From: CAYIHX01 sp964363305
Lineage (GTDB): Bacteria; Bdellovibrionota; UBA1018
Assembly (NCBI GenBank): GCA_964363305.1
Contig: CAYIHX010000013.1
Location: 16,006-80,005, forward strand
Direction: 5' to 3'
DNA length: 64,000 nucleotides
How positions within the stretch are numbered: the first letter of the stretch is position 1; every line of letters begins with the position of its first letter. The notes under the pieces were generated by a model, which worked only from the letters and a program-made list of their open reading frames with translations, was not told where the DNA came from and did no database searches. Of the stretch, positions 1-8,149 are shown piece by piece. Position numbers and translations under genes: made by a program.

Positions 1-1575
1 AGAAAGCAGGTGGTACGACGCGGTATTGAGATTCGCGCCAACCTGATTCACGCAGGAGTCGACCACGAAATCGAGCGATCGCTTCAGAGCGGGCTGGTTC
101 ACGTCATGCTGGTACTGACCCACTCCAATACTCTTCGGCTCAACCTTCACGAGTTCAGCCAGGGGATCCTGCAAGCGTCGAGCGATTGAAATCGCGCCTC
201 GAATGGTGAGGTCGAGGTCGGCAAACTCCTCTCGAGCCGCCTCACTCGCGCTATAAACACTCGCGCCCGCTTCATTCACCAAAATCACGGGAATATTGAG
301 GCCCACTTCCTTCAAAGACTTTCTGATGAAAATCTCCGTCTCGCGACCCGCCGTACCATTTCCAACGGCAATCGCCTGAACAGGAATCTCATGAACGCCC
401 GCTAGCAGCACTGACTTGGCGTTCTCCTGATCTTTTTCGCTCTGCAGAAGCATGAGGCCACTCTTCAAGTACTTCCCTGAATCGTCGACCCAAGCCAATT
501 TACAGCCGGATCGAATACCGGGATCAACACCCAACACAGCCCGAGGACCGAAAGGGGAAGCCAGCAGAAGCTTCTTCACATTTTCCGCGAAAACCTGAAT
601 CGCCATCTGATCGGCGACTTCTTTCAAAGACTTATGGGCTTCATTCTCAATACTGGGCAAAACATGGGCCCGGAGCGCGAGACGGGCGACTTTCTTCAAA
701 ACATCGGCTCCCGGAGATTCGCGAACCGTGCACGTAGCTGCCTCGAACTCATTGAGGAGATCGGCTTCATAGCCAAAGACTTGCCCCGCCGTCGGTGGCG
801 TGCCCTGCTCCGTAAGCTCAGGCTTCGGCCCCAAAGAAAGCTTCAGCTCTTCTTCAATCCAGCCACGACGGATAGCGAGATAGCGGTGCGAATTTTCAGG
901 CTTCATCAACGATGAAACCAGCTCATTGAAACTGAAGTAATTCTCGTATTTACTGTTCGCCTTCGCCTTCTCCGCTTTTGCGGAGATGAGATGCCCCGAC
1001 TGAAGAACCGTCTCGCGCGCACGTTGCCGAAGCGACTGATCCTCGGAAACTCGTTCAATCAAGATATCAATTGCACCGTCGATAGCTGCCACGGCATCGA
1101 CGACGCCTTTCGTCTCATTGCGAAAGGTGAAAGCCCAAATATCAAGCGTCTGCCCCGGCTGCGGCACTTCTGTGCCATGCCCACAATTCCAAATCCAATC
1201 CGCAAGCGGAAGCAGGCCGGCCTCTTTTGCCATCGAGGCCTTCGATTTTCTTTTCTGCTTATAGGGAAGATAAAGATCTTCGAGCTGTTGAGGATGAAAC
1301 GTCGAAAGGATTTTTCCTTTGAGCTCATCCGTCAGTTTTCCCTGCTTCTCGATTTCAGCGACGATAAACGTCTGTCGTTGCACGAGCACATCGAAGCGCT
1401 CTTTACCCTCAAAAATATCCTGGACCACGACCTCATCCAGATTACCGGTCTGCTCCTTTCGATACCGCGCGATAAAGGGGATGGTGGAGCCATCAGCCGC
1501 CAGCTGCACCACTGCCTGAATCGACCGAAAGGAAACCTGAGGATGGGAACTCTGAAACCATGCTTCAAACGTCAT
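1..1575 (-). CDS. tex: Tex family transcription accessory protein (3' end cut by window edge)
   Basis: The reverse strand is open from an ATG at 1575 to the window edge, giving about the first 525 residues of a family usually 700-780 long. The N-terminal helical part carries the family stretch PFIARYRKEQTG. A YqgF-like RNase H fold follows, seen in VLGVDPGIRSGCKLAW. The helix-hairpin-helix region begins near LNTASYHLLS, just before the cut, so the C-terminal S1 domain lies outside. Tex is a cytoplasmic nucleic-acid-binding protein linked to transcription and ribosome function. An in-frame stop about 27 codons upstream, with no other ATG or GTG between, supports this start. Confidence 0.93.
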   Translation of the reverse strand, partial: MTFEAWFQSSHPQVSFRSIQAVVQLAADGSTIPFIARYRKEQTGNLDEVVVQDIFEGKERFDVLVQRQTFIVAEIEKQGKLTDELKGKILSTFHPQQLEDLYLPYKQKRKSKASMAKEAGLLPLADWIWNCGHGTEVPQPGQTLDIWAFTFRNETKGVVDAVAAIDGAIDILIERVSEDQSLRQRARETVLQSGHLISAKAEKAKANSKYENYFSFNELVSSLMKPENSHRYLAIRRGWIEEELKLSLGPKPELTEQGTPPTAGQVFGYEADLLNEFEAATCTVRESPGADVLKKVARLALRAHVLPSIENEAHKSLKEVADQMAIQVFAENVKKLLLASPFGPRAVLGVDPGIRSGCKLAWVDDSGKYLKSGLMLLQSEKDQENAKSVLLAGVHEIPVQAIAVGNGTAGRETEIFIRKSLKEVGLNIPVILVNEAGASVYSASEAAREEFADLDLTIRGAISIARRLQDPLAELVKVEPKSIGVGQYQHDVNQPALKRSLDFVVDSCVNQVGANLNTASYHLLS

Positions 1576-1705
1576 TCGGGGCCCAGAATGGCTGGGAGCG
1601 GCCTCAACGTCAACGGAGACTTCGTTCGTGATACCCTCTCTTTATGAAACTTTATGAAAAAGCAGGCATATTAACTCAGTGCGCCAGTAGCATCAGGCCC
1701 TCAAA

Positions 1706-2464
1706 ATGAAAATTCGCCTCGTCTCTTGGAACATCCACAAGGGTTTTTCGCCATTCAACGGGCGTTTCGTCCTGGATGGCATCCGCGAACTGATCCGCCT
1801 CTCCAGGGCCGACCTGGTTTTCCTTCAGGAGGTTCAAGGCGAGCACACGGAAAAGAGCACTACGATCGAAGGGTGGCCAACCCAGGCCCAGTTCGAATTT
1901 CTAGCAGATCAAGTTTGGAGCCACTTCACCTATGGAAAGAATGCCATCTACCCGGCCGGCCATCACGGGAACGCGATCCTCAGTCATTTCCCGATCGCAA
2001 GTTGGGAAAATATCGACCTCTCGGTTAGCAGACTCGAGAAGCGCGGAATGCTGCACGCCCGGGTAGTGGTGCCCGATACCCGAATTGATTTCGACCTCTA
2101 TTGCACCCACCTCAATCTGTTCGGCGGCGATCGAAAGATACAAGTCGACCGAATTACCCGTGAAATTCGAATGAGAAGTGGTGCGGAACGAGCCCTCATT
2201 CTCGCCGGAGATTTCAATGATTGGCGCGATCAGCTTCAGGACACGCTCGAGAAAAAACTGGGACTCCGCGAAGCCTTCAGAACACATCGAGGAGCGCTTG
2301 CCCGCACCTTCCCTAGTTTTGCGCCTATCCTGCCACTTGATCGAGTTTACTTGCGCGGTTTCGAGGTCTTGGCAACCACCCGCTCCGACCCACCTTCCCC
2401 GGCAGTTCACAGTGACCACCTCCCCCTGGAGGTGGACGCTTACCTCCGAGACCCCCGCTCGTAA
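1706..2464 (+). CDS. Endonuclease/exonuclease/phosphatase (EEP) family protein
   Basis: This 252-residue protein has the EEP metal-dependent hydrolase motifs in order: WNIH (Asn9), LQEV (Glu42), GNAILSHFP near 88-96, CTHLNL (His135), AGDFND (Asp169, Asn171), DRVY (Asp212) and SDHLP (Asp237, His238). All catalytic positions are present, so it should be an active Mg-dependent phosphodiesterase or phosphatase. The substrate cannot be told from sequence; bacterial relatives range from nucleases to lipid phosphatases. No signal peptide is seen. Its 3' end overlaps the convergent rhomboid-like gene by 25 bp. Confidence 0.9.
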   Translation: MKIRLVSWNIHKGFSPFNGRFVLDGIRELIRLSRADLVFLQEVQGEHTEKSTTIEGWPTQAQFEFLADQVWSHFTYGKNAIYPAGHHGNAILSHFPIASWENIDLSVSRLEKRGMLHARVVVPDTRIDFDLYCTHLNLFGGDRKIQVDRITREIRMRSGAERALILAGDFNDWRDQLQDTLEKKLGLREAFRTHRGALARTFPSFAPILPLDRVYLRGFEVLATTRSDPPSPAVHSDHLPLEVDAYLRDPRS

Positions 2465-3099
2465 GCCTTTCGCCTTCTCCTCTGGCGAAGCCGCTCGAGC
2501 GCCGAAGGGCCAAAAAAAACGATAAAATTACCATAAACCGCCAACAGGAAAAACCGATCCATCCATTCCGCCTGGATAGCCCCCAGAATCACCATGCAAG
2601 CAGCGAAAACCGCGAGCCACTTGAACTTCACCGGCACAAGGAAGAACAACCTAACCTCCATGTCGGGGAAGAGCGCCGCAGCCGCCAGAAACAAGGTCGA
2701 TTCGAAGTGTCGTGCTGTGAGTACCGGGTACGAAAAGACTAACGAAAACGCCCAAGTTAATAAAATCGAAGTCACGACATAGAGCGTCGTTTTAAATGCA
2801 CCCCAGATGCTTTCGATGCCCTCGAAAATAAAATAAAGAAACCAAAGTACAAAAAGCACCCAAATCGGACTGCTCGCCAACGGTAACGCGAGGAAAGTTA
2901 AAAATCGCCAGGGCTCCCCGCCAACGGCCGCTTCAGGGATCAGTGCCAGCCGACTCACCCAGACCGGATCACTCATCACCATGAGAAAGCCCGCTGCCTG
3001 CAAGGTAATGAAGAGAACACCAATCTTGGGAACCGCGATCCATCCGAGATATCGTTCCAACAGGGCCCAACCCCGGTGAGTATTTTTGTAACGCGCCAT
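2440..3099 (-). CDS. Rhomboid-like multipass membrane protein lacking catalytic residues
   Basis: A membrane protein with about five or six hydrophobic segments and a basic C-terminal tail (RLRQRRRRK). The order of helices and the GEPWRFLTF stretch after the first segment resemble the rhomboid fold. However, neither the GxSG serine motif nor the matching histidine helix is visible, so it is probably a proteolytically dead rhomboid-like protein. The start is taken at ATG 3099 (MARYKN); a TTG at 3135 would add 12 residues. Its 3' end overlaps the EEP gene tail to tail. Confidence 0.7.
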   Translation of the reverse strand: MARYKNTHRGWALLERYLGWIAVPKIGVLFITLQAAGFLMVMSDPVWVSRLALIPEAAVGGEPWRFLTFLALPLASSPIWVLFVLWFLYFIFEGIESIWGAFKTTLYVVTSILLTWAFSLVFSYPVLTARHFESTLFLAAAALFPDMEVRLFFLVPVKFKWLAVFAACMVILGAIQAEWMDRFFLLAVYGNFIVFFGPSALERLRQRRRRKAYERGSRR

Positions 3100-3181
3100 G
3101 CATTTCAGCGTAGAAACTTTCCGCTCGGCACGCAACCCTAGTCGAGTGATATAAGGAAATCAGATGGAAAACGGAATTCTC

Positions 3182-3706
3182 ATGAGACACATCCTTTCCC
3201 TTTTCGTGCTTCTCAACACTGTGGGATGCACCACGACCTGGCGGCCCTGCCAGGACGGGGGTGATGTGACCTGGGATCCGCCGATCAAGGGGAACAGACA
3301 GTGTGCCCAATGGAAAGACAAGACAGGAAATTTCGTTAACCACGGTCAATTTCTGCAATATGACGAGTCCGGCAGACTCGTCGTCGAAGGGGATTTCCGA
3401 GAAGGCAAACGATCAGGCGCCTGGACGGAATACGACAAGGAAGGAAAGAAAAGCCGGCAAAAATGGTACTACAAAGGGGTTGAACTACCCGGGCCGATTC
3501 CGCGCGGAGTGAAACCCGACGAATACCTGGATGCTTTTCTCAAACAAAAACAGACCATCACTGCACCCGAATTCACGTTCAAGACGATTCCTACAGCGAC
3601 TCCCCCACCCTCTACTCAAGTACCTGATCCAGCCAACCCGCCTCCGACCTCTCCCAAACCTGCTCCCGAAGCAACGGTTCCACCCAAGCCCGGACCTCAG
3701 ATCTGA
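3182..3706 (+). CDS. Lipoprotein with MORN-like repeat and Pro-rich tail
   Basis: The start is placed at ATG 3182 (MRHILSLF); an upstream ATG at 3164 would add six polar residues before the signal peptide. The signal sequence ends in a lipobox-like NTVGC, so lipidation and outer-membrane anchoring are likely. The middle has a YwqK/MORN-type repeat (VVEGDFREGKRSGAW, then GKKSRQKWYYKG). The last 50 or so residues are rich in Pro, Thr and Ala and probably disordered. It lies 20 bp upstream of the response regulator and may be co-transcribed with it. Function unknown. Confidence 0.75.
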   Translation: MRHILSLFVLLNTVGCTTTWRPCQDGGDVTWDPPIKGNRQCAQWKDKTGNFVNHGQFLQYDESGRLVVEGDFREGKRSGAWTEYDKEGKKSRQKWYYKGVELPGPIPRGVKPDEYLDAFLKQKQTITAPEFTFKTIPTATPPPSTQVPDPANPPPTSPKPAPEATVPPKPGPQI

Positions 3707-3726
3707 TCCTTAAGGAGTAAAAGCCG

Positions 3727-4416
3727 ATGAGAATGCTAGTTGTCGAAGACCAAAAAAAGATGTCGGGCTTCCTGAAAAAGGGGCTGATGGAAGCCGGCTA
3801 TAGCGTCGACCTCGCCGAAACCGGGACCGCGGCCGAAGCCATGGCCGCGGCGAACGAGTACGACCTCGTTATCCTGGATGTAATGCTGCCCGATCAGAGC
3901 GGACTCGACACCTCAAGGCACTTGCGAGCAGATGGCTATAGCGGCCCCGTTCTGATGCTCACGGCACTGAGCTCGACTAGAGACAAAGTTCACGGACTCG
4001 ACGCGGGAGCAGACGACTACCTTACCAAACCCTTCGCATTCGACGAGCTTCTTGCACGCATTCGAGCGCTCCTTCGCAGGAAGGAAGGTGGCACCGGCAC
4101 GGCGACGACCATTTTGCGTTTTTCAGATCTGGAGGTGAACCTTGTCACTCGCAAGGTCAGTCGCGAGGGCAAGGATCTCTCCCTCACGCCAAAGGAGTTC
4201 GCGCTGCTGGAATATTTTTTGCGCAATCCCAATCGTCCCCTCTCTCGCGCTCAAATCGGGGAACACGTCTGGGACGCACGATTCGACAGCGAGAGCAATG
4301 TCATCGACGTCTACATCAATTTGCTGAGGAAAAAAATTGACCACCCATTCACGAAAAAACTCGTTCATACCGTAATAGGCGCGGGCTATGTTTTGCGAGA
4401 AGATGACAAAGAATGA
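3727..4416 (+). CDS. OmpR/PhoB-family response regulator
   Basis: A 229-residue regulator. The receiver domain (about 1-115) has the acidic pocket VVEDQ, phospho-acceptor Asp51 (VILDVMLPD), the conserved Thr in LMLTA and Lys in DYLTKPF. A winged-helix DNA-binding domain follows (LTPKEFALLEYFLRNP, then VIDVYINLLRKKI and VIGAGYVL). Overall layout is closest to CusR/CopR/QseB-type regulators. It overlaps the sensor kinase gene by 4 bp (ATGA), so the two are translationally coupled partners. Signal unknown. Confidence 0.96.
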   Translation: MRMLVVEDQKKMSGFLKKGLMEAGYSVDLAETGTAAEAMAAANEYDLVILDVMLPDQSGLDTSRHLRADGYSGPVLMLTALSSTRDKVHGLDAGADDYLTKPFAFDELLARIRALLRRKEGGTGTATTILRFSDLEVNLVTRKVSREGKDLSLTPKEFALLEYFLRNPNRPLSRAQIGEHVWDARFDSESNVIDVYINLLRKKIDHPFTKKLVHTVIGAGYVLREDDKE

Positions 4417-5894
4417 AAATTCCGCTTTTCCCAGCCCGGGGCCTTCGCCTCCGGCTCACCTTGCTATTCGGTGCCATTCTCGGACTGACCCTGCTCGTTT
4501 TTAGCCTCCTCGTCTATGGCGCCTTCGTGCGCGAACAAGATCTTCAGTTCGATGCCGCTCTTTACAACCACGCAGTCGATGTCTCTAGCAGTATTGAGAT
4601 CAACCCATACGGCGCCATTTTTCTCGGCACTGACGGAGTAACAGCCGGCGGAAAAATTTTTCCATTCGCCGTCGGAAAAAGCTTCATTCAAATTCTCAAC
4701 CATCGAGGCGGTATCATCGCTCGCTCAAAAAGCCTCGGCCAAGGAACTCTGCCTTTCTCCGACACGGAACGCGCGCTATTGAGCGCCCAAGGCGTCGCAA
4801 TTAGAACGATTTCCAGATCAGAACTAGGACTCGCTCGCGGCAAATCCGATCCACGCTATCGACTCATCTCTTTCCTGGTGCAGTCGAGCCGGCTCTCAAG
4901 TGTCGTCCTTCAAATTGGAGTCTCACTGAAACCCATGGAAGACGAGCGGCGGGGTTTGAGAACATTTTTTACCGTCGCTATTCCGGTCACTCTCCTTCTT
5001 TCGATGCTCAGCGCCCTTTACTTGTCGGGAAAGGCACTGGCCCCGGTCGGTGCGATCATCGCAAAAACTCGCCAGCTCTCTGCATCCCGCCTGGATCAAC
5101 GCCTGCCCATCCCCCCGGACGAAGACGAACTTCGCCTCCTTTCGGAAACCCTGAATGACCTTCTCGATCGTCTTGAGAAGGCCTTCAATAGCCAGGAGCG
5201 ATTTATCGCGGACGCCTCCCACCAGCTAAAGACCCCATTAGCCATCATCAGGGGAGAATTAGATGTACTCGGCCAAAAACCGAATCGTACCCAGAGCGAA
5301 ATCGCTGAATTCCTTGAGAGCGCCCGCCAAGAGATCGATCACCTGACTCGTCTGGTAGAGGACCTCTTGCTGCTCGCTCGGGTTGACGCGGGCGCGGGCT
5401 CGCTCCTTCTCAGCAACTGCCGTCTCGACGAGATCGTCATTGAAGTGACCTCGAAAATGGAAAAATTAGCGCGGCGGAAAAATATTCGCCTCAAGCTCGA
5501 TCTCCGCCCGGACGACGGCGGAGACCCCGAGAGGAAAGATTTTGAGGTCCGGGGCGATCCCGATCTCCTCCAAAGTGCGCTGCAAAATCTCGTCGATAAC
5601 GCCATCAAGTACACACCACCGAACGGCGTCATCGAAATCTCGATAAGCGAAAATAAAAAACTCGTAAAAGTCATGGTAAAAGACAGCGGAGAGGGGATCT
5701 CTAATGAGCTTCGACCCCTGATTTTTGACCGTTTTTTTCGCGGAAAGGAGGGCAAAAATGTCGGAAAAACGACAGGCTTCGGTCTGGGTCTCGCGATCGC
5801 GTTCCGCATCCTGGAAGCCCATGGTTCAACCCTTACTCTCGACAGCCCTCCCCATGAAGGCTCGACATTCGCTTTCGAGATGAACAAAGTTTAA
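4413..5894 (+). CDS. Sensor histidine kinase, partner of the preceding response regulator
   Basis: A 493-residue inner-membrane kinase. TM1 is near 14-37, a periplasmic sensor region spans about 38-183, and TM2 is near 184-206. A HAMP linker follows (KALAPVGAIIAKTRQL onward). The H-box has His270 in DASHQLKTPLA, the N-box Asn396 in NLVDNAIKY, and the G boxes are DSGEGIS and TGFGLGLAI. All catalytic motifs are intact. Its start overlaps the stop of the regulator by 4 bp. The topology matches the heavy-metal/EnvZ class, but no metal-binding motif in the sensor part justifies a narrower name. Confidence 0.95.
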   Translation: MKIPLFPARGLRLRLTLLFGAILGLTLLVFSLLVYGAFVREQDLQFDAALYNHAVDVSSSIEINPYGAIFLGTDGVTAGGKIFPFAVGKSFIQILNHRGGIIARSKSLGQGTLPFSDTERALLSAQGVAIRTISRSELGLARGKSDPRYRLISFLVQSSRLSSVVLQIGVSLKPMEDERRGLRTFFTVAIPVTLLLSMLSALYLSGKALAPVGAIIAKTRQLSASRLDQRLPIPPDEDELRLLSETLNDLLDRLEKAFNSQERFIADASHQLKTPLAIIRGELDVLGQKPNRTQSEIAEFLESARQEIDHLTRLVEDLLLLARVDAGAGSLLLSNCRLDEIVIEVTSKMEKLARRKNIRLKLDLRPDDGGDPERKDFEVRGDPDLLQSALQNLVDNAIKYTPPNGVIEISISENKKLVKVMVKDSGEGISNELRPLIFDRFFRGKEGKNVGKTTGFGLGLAIAFRILEAHGSTLTLDSPPHEGSTFAFEMNKV

Positions 5895-5940
5895 TCGTCC
5901 CTTCATCCCTTCTTTAGATCCGGCCCTTACGCTGGTCTCT

Positions 5941-6300
5941 ATGAATGATACTCAACTGGACATTCGTTTTGAAGAGACAGGGAAAACAGGCGTGGCTATC
6001 CATCGGACTTTCAAGAGCTTCGCCGAGAAGCAGCTCATCCGTTGGCTCGAAAAGGTGAATCAGGGCAGTCAGCTCACTCAACCGCATTTCTATGTGAGCT
6101 TTCGAAAAAATCCCCACACGGGCCGCCTCGACTGTCGTGTCAATGCCCGCGTCTCCGGGCAAAGCTTCTTCGGCTGCGGTTTCGGACAAGGTTCTCAGCA
6201 GGCGTTACATGAGGCCATTGCTCACCTCCAGATCATTTCCCGCCTGAGGCGGCTTCTCCCCGCCCTCTCCCTCCCTCCACAAATCAGACGAGCTGTCTGA
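5941..6300 (+). CDS. Small protein resembling HPF/RaiA (S30EA-like) ribosome-associated factors
   Basis: A 119-residue basic protein. The spacing of IHRTFKSFAEKQLIRWL, VSFRKN, CRVNARVSGQSFF and the helix LHEAIAHLQIISRLRR suggests the beta-alpha-beta-beta-beta-alpha fold of hibernation factors, where an early helix and a late helix flank a sheet. The match is by pattern only and lacks a definite signature. A strong intrinsic terminator follows directly, so it ends its own transcription unit 46 bp after the kinase gene. Confidence 0.55.
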   Translation: MNDTQLDIRFEETGKTGVAIHRTFKSFAEKQLIRWLEKVNQGSQLTQPHFYVSFRKNPHTGRLDCRVNARVSGQSFFGCGFGQGSQQALHEAIAHLQIISRLRRLLPALSLPPQIRRAV

Positions 6301-6301
6301 T

Positions 6302-6350
6302 CCTCGGACACCCCACTCACGGAAAGTGGGGTGTCCGAGGTCTCTTTCTT
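6302..6350 (+). terminator. Strong intrinsic terminator after the HPF-like gene
   Basis: A perfect 16-bp inverted repeat (arms 6302-6317 and 6325-6340) closes a 7-nt loop and is followed by a T-rich run (tctctttctt). It sits 2 bp after the stop of the HPF-like gene and just before radC, separating the two units. Confidence 0.9.
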
Positions 6351-6365
6351 GCACCACACGACAAC

Positions 6366-7106
6366 ATGAAAAGACAAAACTCCTTGTTCGAGATGCCCAG
6401 AGAGCGCCTAGTCCGCCGAGGTCCGGAGAGTCTCAGCCTGAGTGAATGCGTTGCCATCATCCTGGGCAGCGGAACGCCCCAGGTTTCCGTACATGAACTC
6501 GCCCGACAAGTCGTTGAGCGCGCCACCGGCAACCTGCCCCATCCTGAAAACGAACGAGCCTTCTTCAACACGCTCGAACTCTGTGGAGAATCCTTCTTCG
6601 AGGGCCTCCCGGGACTTGGACCAGCCCAAAGGGCTCGTCTTCTTTCAGCTTTTGAGCTCGGAAGGAGGTATTCTATCCACCGTTCCGCCCCCTCAATACC
6701 ACCCAAGGCCATCGGATCCTCAGGCCCGTCATTCCGTGAAAAGGTCATCCAAACAGTGACCTTGGACCTACGATGCAATCCGCGTGAATGGCTTGCCTTT
6801 GTCCCTGTGTACTTAAGCTCAGAGGGTAGTCGCGTCCTGGGCCGCTTCTGTCTCATTGAGATGGGAAACCGAGCCCGAGTCTCTGTCGATCCAGTCGAAC
6901 TCTTCACCCGCATCCTCCTTCTGCGCCCGCGAGGCTTTTACCTCCTCCACAATCATCCCAGCGGAAACCTCACCCCGTCGAAGGAAGACCTTGATCTGAC
7001 CCGAAAAGTCGACGACGTCGCCTCGTCCATAGGACTCCAGCTGCTCGGACACGGCATCGTCAGCAAGGAATCTTCTCATTGGATTGAAATTCAGCCCTTA
7101 AGGTGA
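6366..7106 (+). CDS. radC: RadC family (JAB/MPN) protein
   Basis: A 246-residue protein with the RadC layout: an N-terminal helix-hairpin-helix region (LSLSECVAIILGSGTP, then LCGESFFEGLPGLGPAQRARLL) and a C-terminal MPN/JAB metalloprotease-like domain with HNHPSG and the downstream Asp (His195, His197, Asp208). The metal ligands are intact. RadC is a conserved protein whose link to DNA repair is weakly supported; some members belong to mobile elements, but this one sits among housekeeping genes. The DTW gene follows 12 bp later, probably in the same operon. Confidence 0.9.
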   Translation: MKRQNSLFEMPRERLVRRGPESLSLSECVAIILGSGTPQVSVHELARQVVERATGNLPHPENERAFFNTLELCGESFFEGLPGLGPAQRARLLSAFELGRRYSIHRSAPSIPPKAIGSSGPSFREKVIQTVTLDLRCNPREWLAFVPVYLSSEGSRVLGRFCLIEMGNRARVSVDPVELFTRILLLRPRGFYLLHNHPSGNLTPSKEDLDLTRKVDDVASSIGLQLLGHGIVSKESSHWIEIQPLR

Positions 7107-7118
7107 AAGAAGGCCCGA

Positions 7119-7784
7119 ATGGATTTTGAGCCGATCGACCCGCCTAAAAAAATCAGACCTGATTCCTGCGCCACCTGCTTCAAGCCCCCGGCCTATTGCC
7201 TCTGCAAAGCACTGCCACACCCCCCTTTGAAGCCCAAACTGGATATTCTCATCCTGCAGCACCCCCAGGAGCCAGATCACTTGCTCGGCACGGCTCGGCT
7301 CGCAGCGCTTGCCCTCCGGCCACATGCGTTTCTCAAAATCGGCCTTTCATGGCCAAACTTTAAAAGAGCCCTGGGCCGCGAGGCCGATCCAAAAAAATGG
7401 GCGGTCCTCTACCTGGGGAGCGGAGCAAAAAGCGCGCGCCCCCTGTCCCCGGGCCTACACCTGGTCGACAAAAAGGGGGTTCCCCTCGAAGAGACGCCAC
7501 AGCTCGAGGGCCTCGTACTGCTCGACGGCACCTGGTCTCAGGCAAAAACACTTTGGTGGAGAAATGCCTGGCTGATGAAGCTCAGACGCGCCGTACTTAT
7601 TCCTGCCCAGCCATCACTCTACGGTGCCATTCGAAAGGAACCCCGCAAGGAATGCCTCTCCACGCTTGAAACCATCGCCGAGGCGCTCAATCAGCTCCAG
7701 GCGCTTTCTCGCTCGGACTCGGACCGCCTGACAGGACTTTTTCAAAGCCTCATCGCAAAAGCGAAAGCCGCACGAAGCCGTTAG
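7119..7784 (+). CDS. DTW-domain protein, probable tRNA-uridine aminocarboxypropyltransferase
   Basis: A 221-residue protein with the DTW family hallmarks: a Cys cluster near the N-terminus (Cys17, Cys20, Cys27, Cys29 in CATCFKPPAYCLC), ILQHPQE, and the name-giving motif as DGTW (137-140). The C-terminal helix RKECLSTLETIAEAL is also typical. Members (TapT/TuaA) transfer the aminocarboxypropyl group of SAM to uridine 47 of tRNA, giving acp3U. It is located in the cytoplasm and lies 12 bp after radC. Confidence 0.88.
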   Translation: MDFEPIDPPKKIRPDSCATCFKPPAYCLCKALPHPPLKPKLDILILQHPQEPDHLLGTARLAALALRPHAFLKIGLSWPNFKRALGREADPKKWAVLYLGSGAKSARPLSPGLHLVDKKGVPLEETPQLEGLVLLDGTWSQAKTLWWRNAWLMKLRRAVLIPAQPSLYGAIRKEPRKECLSTLETIAEALNQLQALSRSDSDRLTGLFQSLIAKAKAARSR

Positions 7785-8072
7785 TTACTTCTTGCCTTGC
7801 TTCTGTAAACGCGCCATCGCGGCCTTTAGCTGCGCATCGCGTGTTTTCGCGCCAGGACCGCCACCGGGAACACCGAAGCCCGGCCTTCCGCCCGCGCCCA
7901 TACCACCCATCATCTGTTGCATCTGGGCCATCGCATGATTCATGTCCTTTGCGCCTGGAAAAGCCACTTTGAGCATCTGCTCGCTGGCCTCCTTCAGTTT
8001 CAAAAAGATATAAATATTGATCCCGGTCAAAACTGCAACGGCCACCCAGCTAATAATGATCCACACTGACAT
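7785..8072 (-). CDS. Small single-pass membrane protein with Met/Gly-rich tail
   Basis: A 95-residue protein with one N-terminal transmembrane helix (IIISWVAVAVLTGINIYIF). An amphipathic stretch, a Met-rich segment (MAQMQQMMGGMG), a Gly/Pro linker and a basic C-terminal helix (AQLKAAMARLQKQGKK) follow. No family is recognised. Its stop abuts the stop of the DTW gene. The soluble tail should face the cytoplasm. Confidence 0.65.
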   Translation of the reverse strand: MSVWIIISWVAVAVLTGINIYIFLKLKEASEQMLKVAFPGAKDMNHAMAQMQQMMGGMGAGGRPGFGVPGGGPGAKTRDAQLKAAMARLQKQGKK

Positions 8073-8149
8073 GGTCGCGACCTTACACCGTGACCCGTTT
8101 CGTCACAAGAAGGTTGCTCACTCCGGGAACCTCCCTCACACTAAAAGGC

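Noticed and set aside
1901..2419. A 172-codon reverse-strand frame inside the EEP gene
   Set aside because: The forward frame has all EEP catalytic motifs; the reverse frame has no recognisable features.
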